Assembly (NCBI RefSeq): GCF_003182355.1
Contig: NZ_QGTW01000018.1
Coordinates: 1-64,000, forward strand
Origin: Cytobacillus oceanisediminis
Lineage (GTDB): Bacteria > Bacillota > Bacilli > Bacillales > Cytobacillaceae
DNA length: 64,000 bases
Direction of reading: 5' to 3'
Shown here: positions 8,886-17,560 of the stretch, one piece after another
Layout: every line of letters starts with the position of its first letter
Numbering within the stretch: position 1 is the first letter of the stretch
Position numbers and translations under genes: made by a program
The notes under the pieces: model-generated
Seen by the model: only the letters and a program-made list of their open reading frames with translations
Told to the model about the DNA's origin: nothing
Database searches by the model: none

Positions 8886-9020
8886 TTAGCGGTTATTGTT
8901 TGCTTTATCTGTTTTTTCTCCGTCACAGCAGTTGCATTGTTTTGAATATAAAACCGTTACCTTTTCATCCTCAAAGTGATCGATAGTTGAATTGCAAGCC
9001 TGGCATACGATTGTACCCAT
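8886..9020 (-). CDS. sr1P: GapA-binding peptide SR1P
   Basis: A 44-residue peptide beginning MGTIVCQACNSTIDHFEDEK, the SR1P signature, with CxxC at residues 6-9 and a second Cys cluster CNCC at 29-32, as in a small zinc-ribbon-like peptide. A strong AAGGAG precedes the ATG by nine bases. In B. subtilis SR1P binds glyceraldehyde-3-phosphate dehydrogenase GapA and enhances its association with RNase J1. The RNase J1 gene is in this same window (25.2 kb). Confidence 0.9.
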   Translation of the reverse strand: MGTIVCQACNSTIDHFEDEKVTVLYSKQCNCCDGEKTDKANNNR

Positions 9021-9059
9021 CTTTTCATTCTCCTTTTCATTGAGTTTTTTAATTAAACT

Positions 9060-9073
9060 TGAAAGCGCTTAAC
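9060..9073 (-). promoter_or_regulatory. cre-like CcpA site in sr1
   Basis: TGAAAGCGCTTAAC matches the CcpA consensus TGWAARCGYTWNCW at 12 of 14 positions. It would lie just downstream of the sr1 transcription start, a roadblock position. Confidence 0.5.
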
Positions 9074-9085
9074 ATCTTTAAATTA

Positions 9086-9114
9086 ATAATAATATAACAC
9101 TATTAATTTTTCAA
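9086..9114 (-). promoter_or_regulatory. SigA-type promoter of sr1
   Basis: On the minus strand TTGAAA, a 17-base spacer and TATTAT. The start point would be near 9079, just before the cre-like site. Confidence 0.7.
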
Positions 9115-9201
9115 GCCTAATTGTATAACATATTTAAAGTATTTTTTGGTATTTATAGTTTTTACAAGGCATAAACCCCTCATTAATAGTATGTCACAAT
9201 G

Positions 9202-9232
9202 CAAAAAAACAGACCTATATGGTCTGTTTTTC
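9202..9232 (-). terminator. terminator of the DUF3055 gene
   Basis: AAAAACAGACC and GGTCTGTTTTT around a five-base loop, just behind the stop codon. Confidence 0.88.
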
Positions 9233-9249
9233 ATAAGAAAGATTAAATA

Positions 9250-9549
9250 TTATTCATATTGTGTCTCAAAACGGGCACCCGGTATTGCTTCTCTGAAAAA
9301 TTCACTCAAATCGGCAGCTTGTTCATATAAATCAAGCTTAAATGCCTTTTGTAAGTATTCAATGTCTTCGAGATCTTTAGGGTCGAGGAGAGTGGAGCGG
9401 CCAGTTTGCATACAAATAACCAGAGGTTTTGAGAAGAAGAGATTCGTATAAACAATACCAAAATCATAACGGGTTGTTTCAGTTGTAAACCCCACAAAAC
9501 GGACATTAACATTTTCATGCTCATCATAGAGCTTTTCGAAAAAGTCCAT
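9250..9549 (-). CDS. DUF3055 family protein
   Basis: A 99-residue soluble acidic protein starting MDFFEKLYDEHE, with the block VRFVGFTTETTRYDFGIVYT that I associate with DUF3055 proteins of Bacilli. The start ATG was set six bases after AAGGAGG; the longer frame upstream has no ribosome binding site. No catalytic residues can be read. Single-gene unit with its own terminator. Function unknown. Confidence 0.8.
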   Translation of the reverse strand: MDFFEKLYDEHENVNVRFVGFTTETTRYDFGIVYTNLFFSKPLVICMQTGRSTLLDPKDLEDIEYLQKAFKLDLYEQAADLSEFFREAIPGARFETQYE

Positions 9550-9723
9550 ATTATTCCTCCTTTTCGTTTTAATATTTAGAATATTATTATAATTCATTAA
9601 TCCTTTTTTGACAAGTATTTTAAATTTTCCTTCTTATTTTAAGTTGTCATAAGATTTTAATCAGTGCTAGAATGAAATAGGATGTTCTTGACCATACTAT
9701 TTGGGATAATGGGGGGAAAGATG

Positions 9724-10158
9724 ATGGCAGCTAATGCATTTATTAAGCTTGTTCCTTCATCAGCAAAGGAAAGTATCACAACTGAAGATCTGAAAGAGCT
9801 CTTTTTGTATTTTAAAAACATTACAGGAAAAACAGGTGACCAGATTAAATGGGAATATGATGATGCCGCTTTTCCTTACGAAATTAAAGAGAAGCCAGAA
9901 GGAAAAGGCAGCTGGTTTTATCTTTTGTCAAACCATGACCGCTATAATGCTATTATACTCGGTGTGGACAAAGAAATGATTAGAGAAGAAGATGGTTCTG
10001 AACAAGAGCAAACCTACATACAAGTAACCTTACCAGAAAACGCTACATTTGGGGACAAGGGAAAAGCCAATGAATTTTGCAAATTTCTTGCTAAAAAGCT
10101 CCAAGGGGAATTGCATTTGTTTAATGGAAGAATCATGTACTTCTATCCCAGAAAATAA
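9724..10158 (+). CDS. conserved Bacillaceae protein, possibly DUF1885
   Basis: A 144-residue soluble protein (MAANAFIKLVP start, WEYDDAAFPYEI near residue 47). It resembles in length and motif the DUF1885 group of Bacilli, but I am not certain of the family. The second of two adjacent ATG codons is used because GGGGGG lies about seven bases upstream. Its stop codon overlaps the start of a tiny frame (TAATG), and a membrane protein gene follows, so the three are probably one operon. Confidence 0.75.
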   Translation: MAANAFIKLVPSSAKESITTEDLKELFLYFKNITGKTGDQIKWEYDDAAFPYEIKEKPEGKGSWFYLLSNHDRYNAIILGVDKEMIREEDGSEQEQTYIQVTLPENATFGDKGKANEFCKFLAKKLQGELHLFNGRIMYFYPRK

Positions 10159-10241
10159 TGAAAACTTTTATAAAAGATCTATGGAAGAGAACAGCTCCTA
10201 CTGCTGTTCTTATTCTATTTATACATGTAGTCAGGAGGTGA
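10158..10241 (+). CDS. possible 27-aa coupled small membrane peptide
   Basis: The frame starts in a TAATG overlap with the preceding gene and ends with a TGA that lies inside the AGGAGGTGA ribosome binding site of the next gene. The peptide has a basic N-terminus (KDLWKRT) and a hydrophobic stretch (APTAVLILFIHVV). It has no ribosome binding site of its own, so it would depend on translational coupling. It may equally be a non-coding linker. Confidence 0.35.
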   Translation: MKTFIKDLWKRTAPTAVLILFIHVVRR

Positions 10242-10244
10242 AAT

Positions 10245-10595
10245 ATGATCAGTAAAAAGGATATTATTATAGGAATATTGAGCTTGGCCTTTACAATAAT
10301 ATCTCCATTTACTTTTCACTCCTATTATGAGGGAAAACCGGAAAGCACCATTCAAAATATTGTGTTCGGCGCCCCGTTCCCTTTCGCGGAACAGACAATA
10401 TCCTTTCCGGAGAATTCCGATTCATATCCACTGGAAGTAAAGTTTATATCTCCGTTTGAAAAAGAAACGGACTACAAAGTTGTGCCTTTTCTTTTTTCTT
10501 TCTTTAGTTACTTTTTATTGTTCTATTCTCTTTACACTATTTTTTCACGATATATGACACGGAAGCCAAAAAGAAAGAAAGAGGAGCAGACCTAG
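10245..10595 (+). CDS. hypothetical two-segment membrane protein
   Basis: A 116-residue protein with an N-terminal hydrophobic segment (residues 7-25), an extracytoplasmic loop of about 55 residues and a second segment (about 79-99) with a basic tail KRKKEEQT. A near-perfect AGGAGGTGAAAT precedes the ATG. I do not recognise the family. It is the last gene of a probable three-gene unit and ends in a 13-bp terminator stem that overlaps its 3' end. Confidence 0.75.
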   Translation: MISKKDIIIGILSLAFTIISPFTFHSYYEGKPESTIQNIVFGAPFPFAEQTISFPENSDSYPLEVKFISPFEKETDYKVVPFLFSFFSYFLLFYSLYTIFSRYMTRKPKRKKEEQT

Positions 10596-10612
10596 TGGCT
10601 CCTCTTTCTTTT
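10575..10612 (+). terminator. terminator overlapping the 3' end of the membrane protein gene
   Basis: AAGAAAGAGGAGC and GCTCCTCTTTCTT form a 13-bp perfect stem; the left arm is inside the coding region. Only a short T-run follows. Confidence 0.75.
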
Positions 10613-10836
10613 GGCTTTGTTAGCTTTCCGCTCCAGCGCTCAGCGAACCGCGGGCGTTCTGACGCTCCTCAAGTATTAAGCCTGCGGGGTCTCCCTTTGA
10701 CGTACTCCCGCAGGATATTGAATCAGCTTCCTTGAATAATCACCGTACGAAGGAAATGCACATGCATTTTCGAGGTTCACACGCCTTCAGATCCAATCAA
10801 CAAAGTGCAAAATCAACATTGAGCTTTAACAGAGCC
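10613..10836 (+). repeat. dispersed repeat family A, copy 2
   Basis: Terminal inverted repeats GGCTTTGTTAGC and GCTTTAACAGAGCC enclose the shared core (TTTCCGCTCC, GCGAACCGCGGGCG, GCCTGCGGGGTCTCCCTTTG, CGTACGAAGGAAATG) and AATCAACA near the right end. It fills the gap between two convergent genes, directly behind a terminator. No transposase frame. Confidence 0.82.
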
Positions 10837-10899
10837 TTCTTTTTAAAAAGCCTGTATGCTCTCCAGTAAAGCAGAATAAGCGCCTGTTCAGCGTTTGCT

Positions 10900-11757
10900 T
10901 TATTCAACTGTTTTGATCTGTGCTGGGTCGACCATTTTAAATCCTTTATTTTGCAGTCCTTTTACGATATCCTCTATAGCTTCCCTTGTCCATTGCCTAT
11001 CATGCATCAGTAAATTGGCACCCTCCACTAAATATGGTGAATTGACCATTATGTCCGTCAGCGCCTCTTTAGATTGATATTCTTTCTCCCAGTCGTACCC
11101 ATAAGTCCAATTCATGACGAGCATTTTTTCATCCTGTGCAATTTTTTTACTGTAAGCTGTATTGGAACCAAAAGGAGCTCTAAAAAACTTTGGCCGCTGA
11201 CCGATTAGGTCTTCAATTTTATCATTTAGACCGACAATTTCTTTGTATTGCTGTTCCTCTGAAAGGTTCTTCAGGTTTTGGTGGCTGTATGTGTGGTTGC
11301 CAATTGGAAAGCCAAGATCATGAATGGCTTTTAGTACGGCTGCCTCTTCAGGTGTATCAATAAAATGCCCGTTCACAAAAAAGATTGCTGGTGTACCTAA
11401 CTTCTTTAAGGTTTCTGCCATTTCGAGCGCATATGTATCGGGAGCGTCATCAATCGTTAATAGTACAACTTTTGAATTTGCATTATTAATAGGTTCAATA
11501 GTCCAATTATTTTCGTTTAGCTGGTATTCTGTTTTAACAGCTGTTACAGTTTCCTTCTGGCTTGTTTCAGTATCGCCACCTTCTTTGATATTGCTTTCAT
11601 CATTCGCCTGTATCTTTGTTTCCTGCTCAGGCTTACTTGCTTCTGTTGCTTCTTCTTGTTCATCTTTGACTGTTGTCGCTTGTTCCTTTTTTACAGTACC
11701 ACATGCAGACAGAAACAGAATGAAAGAAAAAAGAATCATAACCCCTGCTTTTTTCAT
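10900..11757 (-). CDS. lipoprotein polysaccharide deacetylase
   Basis: A 285-residue carbohydrate esterase family 4 (NodB-like) protein. Signal peptide with lipobox LSAC at residues 17-20, then a Glu/Lys/Thr-rich linker of about 70 residues, then the catalytic domain: LLTIDDAPD (motif 1), HTYSH (metal His), RAPFG (motif 3) and LLMHD (motif 5). It would deacetylate peptidoglycan or another envelope glycan outside the membrane. The start ATG follows AAGGAGG by five bases; the longer frame begins seven codons earlier without a site. Substrate unknown. Confidence 0.9.
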   Translation of the reverse strand: MKKAGVMILFSFILFLSACGTVKKEQATTVKDEQEEATEASKPEQETKIQANDESNIKEGGDTETSQKETVTAVKTEYQLNENNWTIEPINNANSKVVLLTIDDAPDTYALEMAETLKKLGTPAIFFVNGHFIDTPEEAAVLKAIHDLGFPIGNHTYSHQNLKNLSEEQQYKEIVGLNDKIEDLIGQRPKFFRAPFGSNTAYSKKIAQDEKMLVMNWTYGYDWEKEYQSKEALTDIMVNSPYLVEGANLLMHDRQWTREAIEDIVKGLQNKGFKMVDPAQIKTVE

Positions 11758-12006
11758 GTTGTCCTCCTTAAAATGCATATTTCTTTTCAGTCAACTCAAT
11801 AAGTGGTATTATCGACAATGGCTTTCAAAAAGCCAAGAGTTGTTCCCCTGCTCACTCCTAACCCTTACCCACTGCATTTACCCAAAATAGGTTCGATATG
11901 AACATTATAAAACATTTTTCCTATTTACTTAACGGCCAGGGAGTTTTACACAGTTTTTTATTAGGGTAAAAAAATATTAGATATTTAAAAGATTTGGAGG
12001 GATTTG

Positions 12007-13530
12007 ATGAAGAAACTGACACCCGTATTTACGGTTTCAGTCATATTCACAGCACTATTTATTTTATGGGGACTTGTCCCGGAAAGTGTATTGCCGAATG
12101 GAAACCTTGACACAGTCACACAGAGCATTCAAGGATTTATACTGCAGAAATTTGGCTGGTTTTATTTATTATCGGCTTCAGCCTTTTTAATTTTTTCTAT
12201 CCTATTAATATTCACCAAGTACGGAAATATTCGTTTAGGGAAGGATGCTGACAGACCTGAATATAACTATTTAACTTGGTTTGCCATGCTTTTTAGCGCA
12301 GGAATGGGGATCGGCCTTGTATTTTGGGGAGTGGCGGAACCGATGTACCATTATTATGCTCCACCTTTCTCAGAAGGGCAGACACCTGATGCTGCTAGAG
12401 CAGCCATGAGATATTCCTTTTTCCACTGGGGTCTCCATCCATGGGCGATTTATACTGTAATTGCGCTGGCTCTTGCCTATTTTCAATTTAGAAAAGGGGC
12501 GCCGGGAGTTATTAGCTCTATATTAAGGCCAATTTTGGGCGACCGCGTTGATGGTCCTCTTGGCGTGATCATTAATTTCATCGCCGTTTTTGCTACTGTA
12601 TTTGGGGTTGCAACCTCTTTAGGTCTTGGAGCCATTCAAATTACAGGGGGACTTTCCGCCACATTTGACGGAATCGATAATAATATTGCTACCCAGTTAA
12701 CGGTTATTGCCATCGTAACCATTCTATTTATGCTTTCAGCGCAAACAGGTTTAAATAAGGGTATAAAATACTTAAGTAATTTAAACATTATCTTAGCAAT
12801 AGCTTTAATGGTGTTCTTGCTGTTTGTAGGGCCTACCAATTTTATTATGGATCTTTTTACAACAACGATTGGCTCGTACCTTCAAAACCTCCCATCCATG
12901 AGCTTCAGATTAAGTCCATTTGATCAGAAGCTTACATGGTTCCAGGATTGGACAATCTTTTATTGGGCATGGTGGATTGCGTGGGCACCATTTGTCGGAA
13001 CCTTTATAGCCCGAATCTCAAAGGGACGGACCATCCGTGAATTCGTGATAGGAGTGCTTGCTGTTCCAACGATTTTCGGTGCTCTATGGTTTTCCGTTTT
13101 CGGAGGAACTGGAATTTATCTTGAGTTCTTTGAAGCAAAACCTGTAATGAGTTCTATAGAACAACAAGGAATGGAAGTCGCTTTATTTACCGTTTTTGAT
13201 AACTTCCCTTTCTCAACGGTTCTATCCTTACTGGCTATTTTCTTAATCAGCACCTTCTTTATTACATCTGCTGACTCTGCCACCTTTGTTCTTGGCATGC
13301 AGACAACTAACGGGAGCCTGAACCCTTCCAACAGAATAAAATTTGTCTGGGGGGTTATCCAATCTGCCTCAGCAGCCATACTTTTATGGACAGGGGGATT
13401 GGAAGCACTCCAGAGGGCTTCCATTATCGCAGCACTGCCTTTTACAATCATCATGCTTCTTATTGTTATATCACTGATAAAATCCTTTAAAGAGGAAGTC
13501 ATTCCCGCACGAAAAGTGCATAAATCATAG
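12007..13530 (+). CDS. BCCT family glycine betaine / choline-type transporter
   Basis: A 507-residue, 12-segment secondary transporter of the betaine/carnitine/choline family, close in kind to OpuD/BetL. It has the family motifs GMGIGLVFWGVAEPMYHY near residue 98 and the Trp-rich FYWAWWIAWAPFVGTFIARI near residue 320 in segment 8. It takes up osmoprotectants with sodium. TTG-ATG are adjacent; the ATG is used because GGAGGG is five bases upstream of the TTG. It is monocistronic with a strong terminator. The C-terminal extension is short, which may affect osmosensing. Confidence 0.93.
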   Translation: MKKLTPVFTVSVIFTALFILWGLVPESVLPNGNLDTVTQSIQGFILQKFGWFYLLSASAFLIFSILLIFTKYGNIRLGKDADRPEYNYLTWFAMLFSAGMGIGLVFWGVAEPMYHYYAPPFSEGQTPDAARAAMRYSFFHWGLHPWAIYTVIALALAYFQFRKGAPGVISSILRPILGDRVDGPLGVIINFIAVFATVFGVATSLGLGAIQITGGLSATFDGIDNNIATQLTVIAIVTILFMLSAQTGLNKGIKYLSNLNIILAIALMVFLLFVGPTNFIMDLFTTTIGSYLQNLPSMSFRLSPFDQKLTWFQDWTIFYWAWWIAWAPFVGTFIARISKGRTIREFVIGVLAVPTIFGALWFSVFGGTGIYLEFFEAKPVMSSIEQQGMEVALFTVFDNFPFSTVLSLLAIFLISTFFITSADSATFVLGMQTTNGSLNPSNRIKFVWGVIQSASAAILLWTGGLEALQRASIIAALPFTIIMLLIVISLIKSFKEEVIPARKVHKS

Positions 13531-13569
13531 AAAAAACAGGTACCTATCCTGATAGGTGCCTGTTTTTTT
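13531..13569 (+). terminator. terminator of the BCCT transporter gene
   Basis: AAAAACAGGTACCTATC and a matching TAGGTGCCTGTTTTTTT arm; strong stem and T-run. Confidence 0.92.
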
Positions 13570-13589
13570 ATCAGATTTGACCCCTTATT

Positions 13590-13835
13590 TTACCAATGGC
13601 TGAGATATGACATGGCTAAATGGAAGGAGCCATATAAACTTAAACTCATTAGTGTGACCATAAACGTTTTTTTAGCCGACTTAATAATCCAATTCCCTAT
13701 ATTTATTGCCAAGTAGAAAAAAACGAAAAACATAATTACTTTGTATACAAGCTGATCATATTTTGACAGCCATTCAATGAATGTATAACCGCTCCAAATA
13801 ATCAGCTGAAGCAAAAGAGCTGTATAAATCTTCAT
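13590..13835 (-). CDS. hypothetical small membrane protein
   Basis: An 81-residue protein with three hydrophobic stretches (about 4-20, 31-49 and 57-75). GGTGGTGTG precedes the ATG. I do not recognise the family. It is convergent with the BCCT gene and divergent from slp. No terminator of its own is evident besides the BCCT hairpin. Confidence 0.65.
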   Translation of the reverse strand: MKIYTALLLQLIIWSGYTFIEWLSKYDQLVYKVIMFFVFFYLAINIGNWIIKSAKKTFMVTLMSLSLYGSFHLAMSYLSHW

Positions 13836-14144
13836 TTTTCACACCACCACATTTTATCATTCATTTCCCTTTTCTTTTATAAAGGAAACACTGTGTGTTT
13901 GTAATATATGTTTAAAACGAAAATCTTATTTTTCATTTCTGTAACATTTGAATGACAAGCCAAATTTTTAACTTCCTGTATGATAAAATACTCATTATTA
14001 TGAAGGAATAGCTATGAATAAATGCTGAACTGTTAGTTTAATGGTAAATTACTTAGACTTTTATACTACACAAAATATACACTTTTACTTTGAACTGTCT
14101 TCGATTCGTTTTATGGAATATTTAATAAAGTGAGGGCAATGGAT
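13836..14144. other. 309-base AT-rich gap before slp
   Basis: Contains the divergent upstream regions of the small membrane protein and slp. I see AT-rich promoter-like stretches but no repeat, strong palindrome or further gene. Confidence 0.5.
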
Positions 14145-14525
14145 ATGAAAGGTCTGCCGCTTTTAATAATCGTTTCACTCTTGTTTGTGACCTCTTCATG
14201 CAATCATAAAGAAGCAAAAAAAGAATTAATGATTGACGACAGTGTTAAACAAATCATTTTCTTCTCTAATCATAAACAATACGAGCAAGAAGTCTCTTAT
14301 TATGATGCAATTATTGAATTAAAGAGAAGTTTTCCGGAAGAAATAAAGAACATGAAGATTATTACTGCGTCGGAATCAAAAAACTATTATAACAATTTTG
14401 AAGTTGAAAACTGCCCGGCTATTTTGCTGGTTTATCAGGATGAAGTACTTGTTGAGATAAAAGGAATTGTTCCAAAAGAACAAATCGTTAAGCCCCTGGC
14501 CAATGCCTTGGATAGCGGCAGGTAA
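14145..14525 (+). CDS. slp: small lipoprotein Slp
   Basis: A 126-residue lipoprotein: hydrophobic signal segment LPLLIIVSLLFVTS followed by Cys in TSSCN. The mature part has a thioredoxin-like pattern without the CxxC pair, ending with PAILLVYQDEVLVEIKG. It matches the Slp (peptidoglycan-associated small lipoprotein) family and lies next to pdhD as in B. subtilis. The ATG at MKGLPLL was chosen, eight bases after GTGAGGG; a GTG and an earlier ATG in frame are alternatives. Function unknown. Confidence 0.82.
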   Translation: MKGLPLLIIVSLLFVTSSCNHKEAKKELMIDDSVKQIIFFSNHKQYEQEVSYYDAIIELKRSFPEEIKNMKIITASESKNYYNNFEVENCPAILLVYQDEVLVEIKGIVPKEQIVKPLANALDSGR

Positions 14526-14533
14526 ACGAACCT

Positions 14534-14569
14534 AAAAAAATCCTTCCCGAGTTGGGAAGGATTTTTTTA
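14534..14569. terminator. bidirectional terminator between slp and pdhD
   Basis: AAAAAAATCCTTCCC and GGGAAGGATTTTTTT around a five-base loop; it can end both slp and the pdh operon. Confidence 0.93.
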
Positions 14570-14572
14570 TCA

Positions 14573-15982
14573 TTACTTAACGATGTGAATAGGGCTTCCA
14601 ATAGCAACTTCTGCTGCTTCCATTGTGATTTCACCTAGAGTTGGATGAGCATGGATCGTCATAGCGAGATCTTCTGCAGTCATACCAGCTTCAATAGCCA
14701 ATCCAAGTTCAGCGATCATATCGGATGCGCTAGCACCAGCAATTTGGGCACCAATTACAAGTCCATCTTCTTTACGTGTCACAAGCTTTAAGAAGCCATC
14801 AGTTGAATCAAGAGCAAGCGCACGGCCGTTAGCTGCAAATGGGAACTTGGCTGCTGTTACTTCGATTCCTTCTTCTTTTGCCTGTTGTTCTGTATAGCCA
14901 ACAGAAGCCAACTCAGGCTCAGAGAATACGACAGCTGGAATCGCCAGGTAATCAATTTCAGAATTATGTCCGGCAATTGCTTCTGAAGCAATCTTACCTT
15001 CGTAAGAAGCTTTATGCGCAAGTGGAGGACCTTCTACAATATCGCCGATTGCGTAGATATTGCTTACACTAGTACGGCACTGCTTATCAATCTTAACAAC
15101 ACCCCGGTCACTCATTTCAATGCCTACTTGCTCTAAACCTAATTCATCAGTATTAGGACGGCGTCCAACCATAACAAATACATAATCTGCTTCAACGGTT
15201 TTCTCTTCGCCTTTTACCTCATATTTAACAGTAACGCTGTTTTCACTTTCTTCAACGCCCTTAGCAAGAGCTTTTGTGATGATTTCAGCGCCTTTTTTCT
15301 TAAGGTTGCGTTTTACAAGTGAAGACATCTGCTTTTCGAAACCATTTAGGATTTCATCGGCACCTTCAAGTATTGTTACTTTCGTGCCAAAGTTCGCATA
15401 CGCTCCACCAAGCTCTGTACCGATATAGCCTCCACCGATAACAACAATGCTTTCGGGAATTTCTTCAAGGGCTAATGCACCAGTTGAGTCAAGTACACGT
15501 TTTGTGTATTTGAATGCAGGAAGTTCAATTGGGCGTGATCCTGTTGCAATAATAGCATTTTTAAATGTATACGTCTGGGCAGAATTTTCATCCATCACCC
15601 GAAGAGTATTCGCATCAACAAAGTAAGCTTCTCCGCGTACAATGTCTACCTTGTTGCCTTTTAGAAGGCCTTCAACACCGCCTGTAAGCTTTTTAACAAC
15701 GCCAGCTTTCCATTCTTGGACTTTTGTGAAATCAACCTTCACATTTTCAGCAGTAATACCCATGTTATCAGAGTGCTTTGCTGTTTCATAACGGTGTCCC
15801 GCAGAGATAAGTGCCTTAGAAGGAATACATCCAACGTTTAGGCAAACACCGCCTAGAGTGCCTTTTTCTACGATTGTAACCTTTTGTCCAAGCTGTGCTG
15901 CGCGGATAGCTGCAACATATCCTCCTGGACCTGCTCCAATGACTATAGTATCTGTTTCAATAGGGAAATCTCCTACTACCAT
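14573..15982 (-). CDS. pdhD: dihydrolipoyl dehydrogenase, E3 of pyruvate dehydrogenase
   Basis: A 469-residue FAD disulfide oxidoreductase that reoxidises the lipoyl arms of E2. FAD site GAGPGGYVAAIRAAQLG at about residue 16, redox-active GGVCLNVGCIPSK near residue 44, the NAD site VIGGGYIGTELG and the C-terminal catalytic HAHPTLGE are intact. The ribosome binding site (GGAGG) lies inside the end of pdhC, three bases separate the genes. Last gene of pdhABCD, followed by a terminator. Confidence 0.97.
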   Translation of the reverse strand: MVVGDFPIETDTIVIGAGPGGYVAAIRAAQLGQKVTIVEKGTLGGVCLNVGCIPSKALISAGHRYETAKHSDNMGITAENVKVDFTKVQEWKAGVVKKLTGGVEGLLKGNKVDIVRGEAYFVDANTLRVMDENSAQTYTFKNAIIATGSRPIELPAFKYTKRVLDSTGALALEEIPESIVVIGGGYIGTELGGAYANFGTKVTILEGADEILNGFEKQMSSLVKRNLKKKGAEIITKALAKGVEESENSVTVKYEVKGEEKTVEADYVFVMVGRRPNTDELGLEQVGIEMSDRGVVKIDKQCRTSVSNIYAIGDIVEGPPLAHKASYEGKIASEAIAGHNSEIDYLAIPAVVFSEPELASVGYTEQQAKEEGIEVTAAKFPFAANGRALALDSTDGFLKLVTRKEDGLVIGAQIAGASASDMIAELGLAIEAGMTAEDLAMTIHAHPTLGEITMEAAEVAIGSPIHIVK

Positions 15983-15985
15983 TTA

Positions 15986-17344
15986 TTACGCCTCCATTAA
16001 CAATAGTTCTGGATCGTTCAGTAAACGCTTGATGTGGTTTAGTGCATTCTGTGCAGTTGCTCCATCAATGATTCTGTGGTCAAAGCTTAGAGACAATGCC
16101 AATACTGGTGCAGCAACAATTTCTCCGTCTTTTACCACCGGCTTTTCCGCAATACGACCAATACCAAGAATCGCAACTTCAGGATGATTGATAACTGGTG
16201 TAAACCATTGTCCGCCTGCAGAACCGATATTTGTGATTGTGCATGAAGCACCTTTCATTTCATCCGGAGCAAGCTTGCCATCACGAGCTTTTCCAGCAAG
16301 CTCGTTGATTTCATTAGAGATCGCAAATGTAGATTTGCGGTCTGCATCTTTTACAACCGGTACAAGAAGACCTTTCTCCGTATCAGCTGCAATACCAATG
16401 TTGTAGTAATGCTTATGAATGATTTCACCTGCAGCATCATCAATTGAAGTGTTTAATGCAGGGAACTCACGCAATGCGCTTGTTAGTGCCTTTACCACAT
16501 ATGGAAGGAACGTAAGCTTGATTCCTTTATTTGCGGCAATTTCTTTGAACTTCTTGCGGTGTGCAACAAGTTTCGTTACATCAATTTCATCCATCAATGT
16601 AACATGTGGAGCAGTATGCTTAGAGTTAACCATAGCTTTAGCAATGGCTTTGCGGATTCCGCTCATCTTCTCGCGAGTTTCAGGATATTGCCCTTCTGGA
16701 ATCGCTTGTGCAGCTGCCGGTGCAGTTTCTTTTGTTTCAGTTTGCACTGGTACAGTTTCCTGAGCAGGAGCTTCAGCAGTTTGAGCTTTTGCTCCGCCAT
16801 TCAAGAATGCGTCAATATCAGCCTTTTGAATACGCCCGTTTTTGCCGCTTCCTGCTACCTGGCGGATGTCAATGCCCTTATCGCGAGCATATTTTCTAAC
16901 TGAAGGCATAGCAATAATGCGGCGATTAGGATCTACTTCAGCCTGGGAAATAGCTGCTCCTTCTTTTGGTGCTTCTTGCATAGGAGCTTCTTCCTTTTTC
17001 ACATCCTGACCAGCTTCACCTGTTGACTGAACTTGCGCTTCAGTTTTAGTTTCTTCTTTTGGTGCTTCGTCTTCATGATCTCCCTTGAATTTAAGGTCCT
17101 CATATCCAGGAGCATCAAAAGTAATTAAAACCTGGCCTACAGTTGCAACTGTTCCTTCTTCAACAAGAATTTCTTCGACTTTACCTTTAACAGGGGAAGG
17201 AATTTCGACAACTGCTTTATCGTTTTGAACCTCACAAAGCACATCATCTTCTTGTACTTCATCGCCTGGCTTTACAAACCACTTGACGATTTCACCTTCA
17301 TGGATACCTTCACCAATGTCAGGCAATCTAAATTGGAATGCCAA
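15986..17344 (-). CDS. pdhC: dihydrolipoamide acetyltransferase, E2 of pyruvate dehydrogenase
   Basis: A 452-residue E2 core protein: one lipoyl domain (residues 1-78) with the lipoylated lysine at 43 in QNDKAVVE, a Glu/Ala/Pro linker, the peripheral subunit-binding domain (AMPSVRKYARDKGID near 145) and the catalytic domain ending with SFDHRIIDGA (active His). The start is TTG ten bases after AGGAGG. Unusually it lies 440 bases from pdhB, because two repeat elements occupy the gap. Confidence 0.97.
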   Translation of the reverse strand: MAFQFRLPDIGEGIHEGEIVKWFVKPGDEVQEDDVLCEVQNDKAVVEIPSPVKGKVEEILVEEGTVATVGQVLITFDAPGYEDLKFKGDHEDEAPKEETKTEAQVQSTGEAGQDVKKEEAPMQEAPKEGAAISQAEVDPNRRIIAMPSVRKYARDKGIDIRQVAGSGKNGRIQKADIDAFLNGGAKAQTAEAPAQETVPVQTETKETAPAAAQAIPEGQYPETREKMSGIRKAIAKAMVNSKHTAPHVTLMDEIDVTKLVAHRKKFKEIAANKGIKLTFLPYVVKALTSALREFPALNTSIDDAAGEIIHKHYYNIGIAADTEKGLLVPVVKDADRKSTFAISNEINELAGKARDGKLAPDEMKGASCTITNIGSAGGQWFTPVINHPEVAILGIGRIAEKPVVKDGEIVAAPVLALSLSFDHRIIDGATAQNALNHIKRLLNDPELLLMEA

Positions 17345-17384
17345 TGGAATTCAACCTCCTATTATTTCGATCAATTAATAAAGT

Positions 17385-17496
17385 GCAAGCGCCTTGTCCA
17401 CCCCCGACAAGCACAAGACGAGCCTAACGGAAAGGCGTTCTTTGCCTTTCTGGGAGGATTGGCTTGTGACCTCGAGGGGGTAGGCGCTGGAGCTAG
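17385..17496 (+). repeat. long-hairpin repeat family B, copy 1
   Basis: About 112 bases that fold on themselves: AGCGCC and GGCGCT at the ends, then CCCCC/GGGGG, CAAG/CTTG and an inner GGAAAGGC/GCCTTTC pair. The inverted copy at 24398-24508 is clearly homologous. It lies in the pdhB-pdhC gap. No coding potential accepted. Confidence 0.78.
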
Positions 17497-17560
17497 AATA
17501 GTAAAACACAGCAGGGGAATAGTTTCCCCCACTTTGATCTGAGTAATTTCATAAATTGCG

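Larger units (their letters stand above)
8847..9080 (-). ncRNA. sr1: dual-function small RNA SR1 (inferred limits)
   Basis: The unit from the promoter at 9086-9114 to the terminator at 8847-8881 would give an RNA of about 230 nt carrying the SR1P reading frame. In B. subtilis SR1 (about 205 nt) is an antisense regulator of ahrC mRNA and also encodes SR1P; it lies next to speA, and its promoter is controlled by CcpN and, weakly, CcpA. Both ends here are predicted, and pairing to ahrC cannot be tested without that gene. Confidence 0.75.

Noticed and set aside
9146..9451. 101-codon plus-strand frame
   Set aside because: Antisense to the DUF3055 gene and crosses its terminator.
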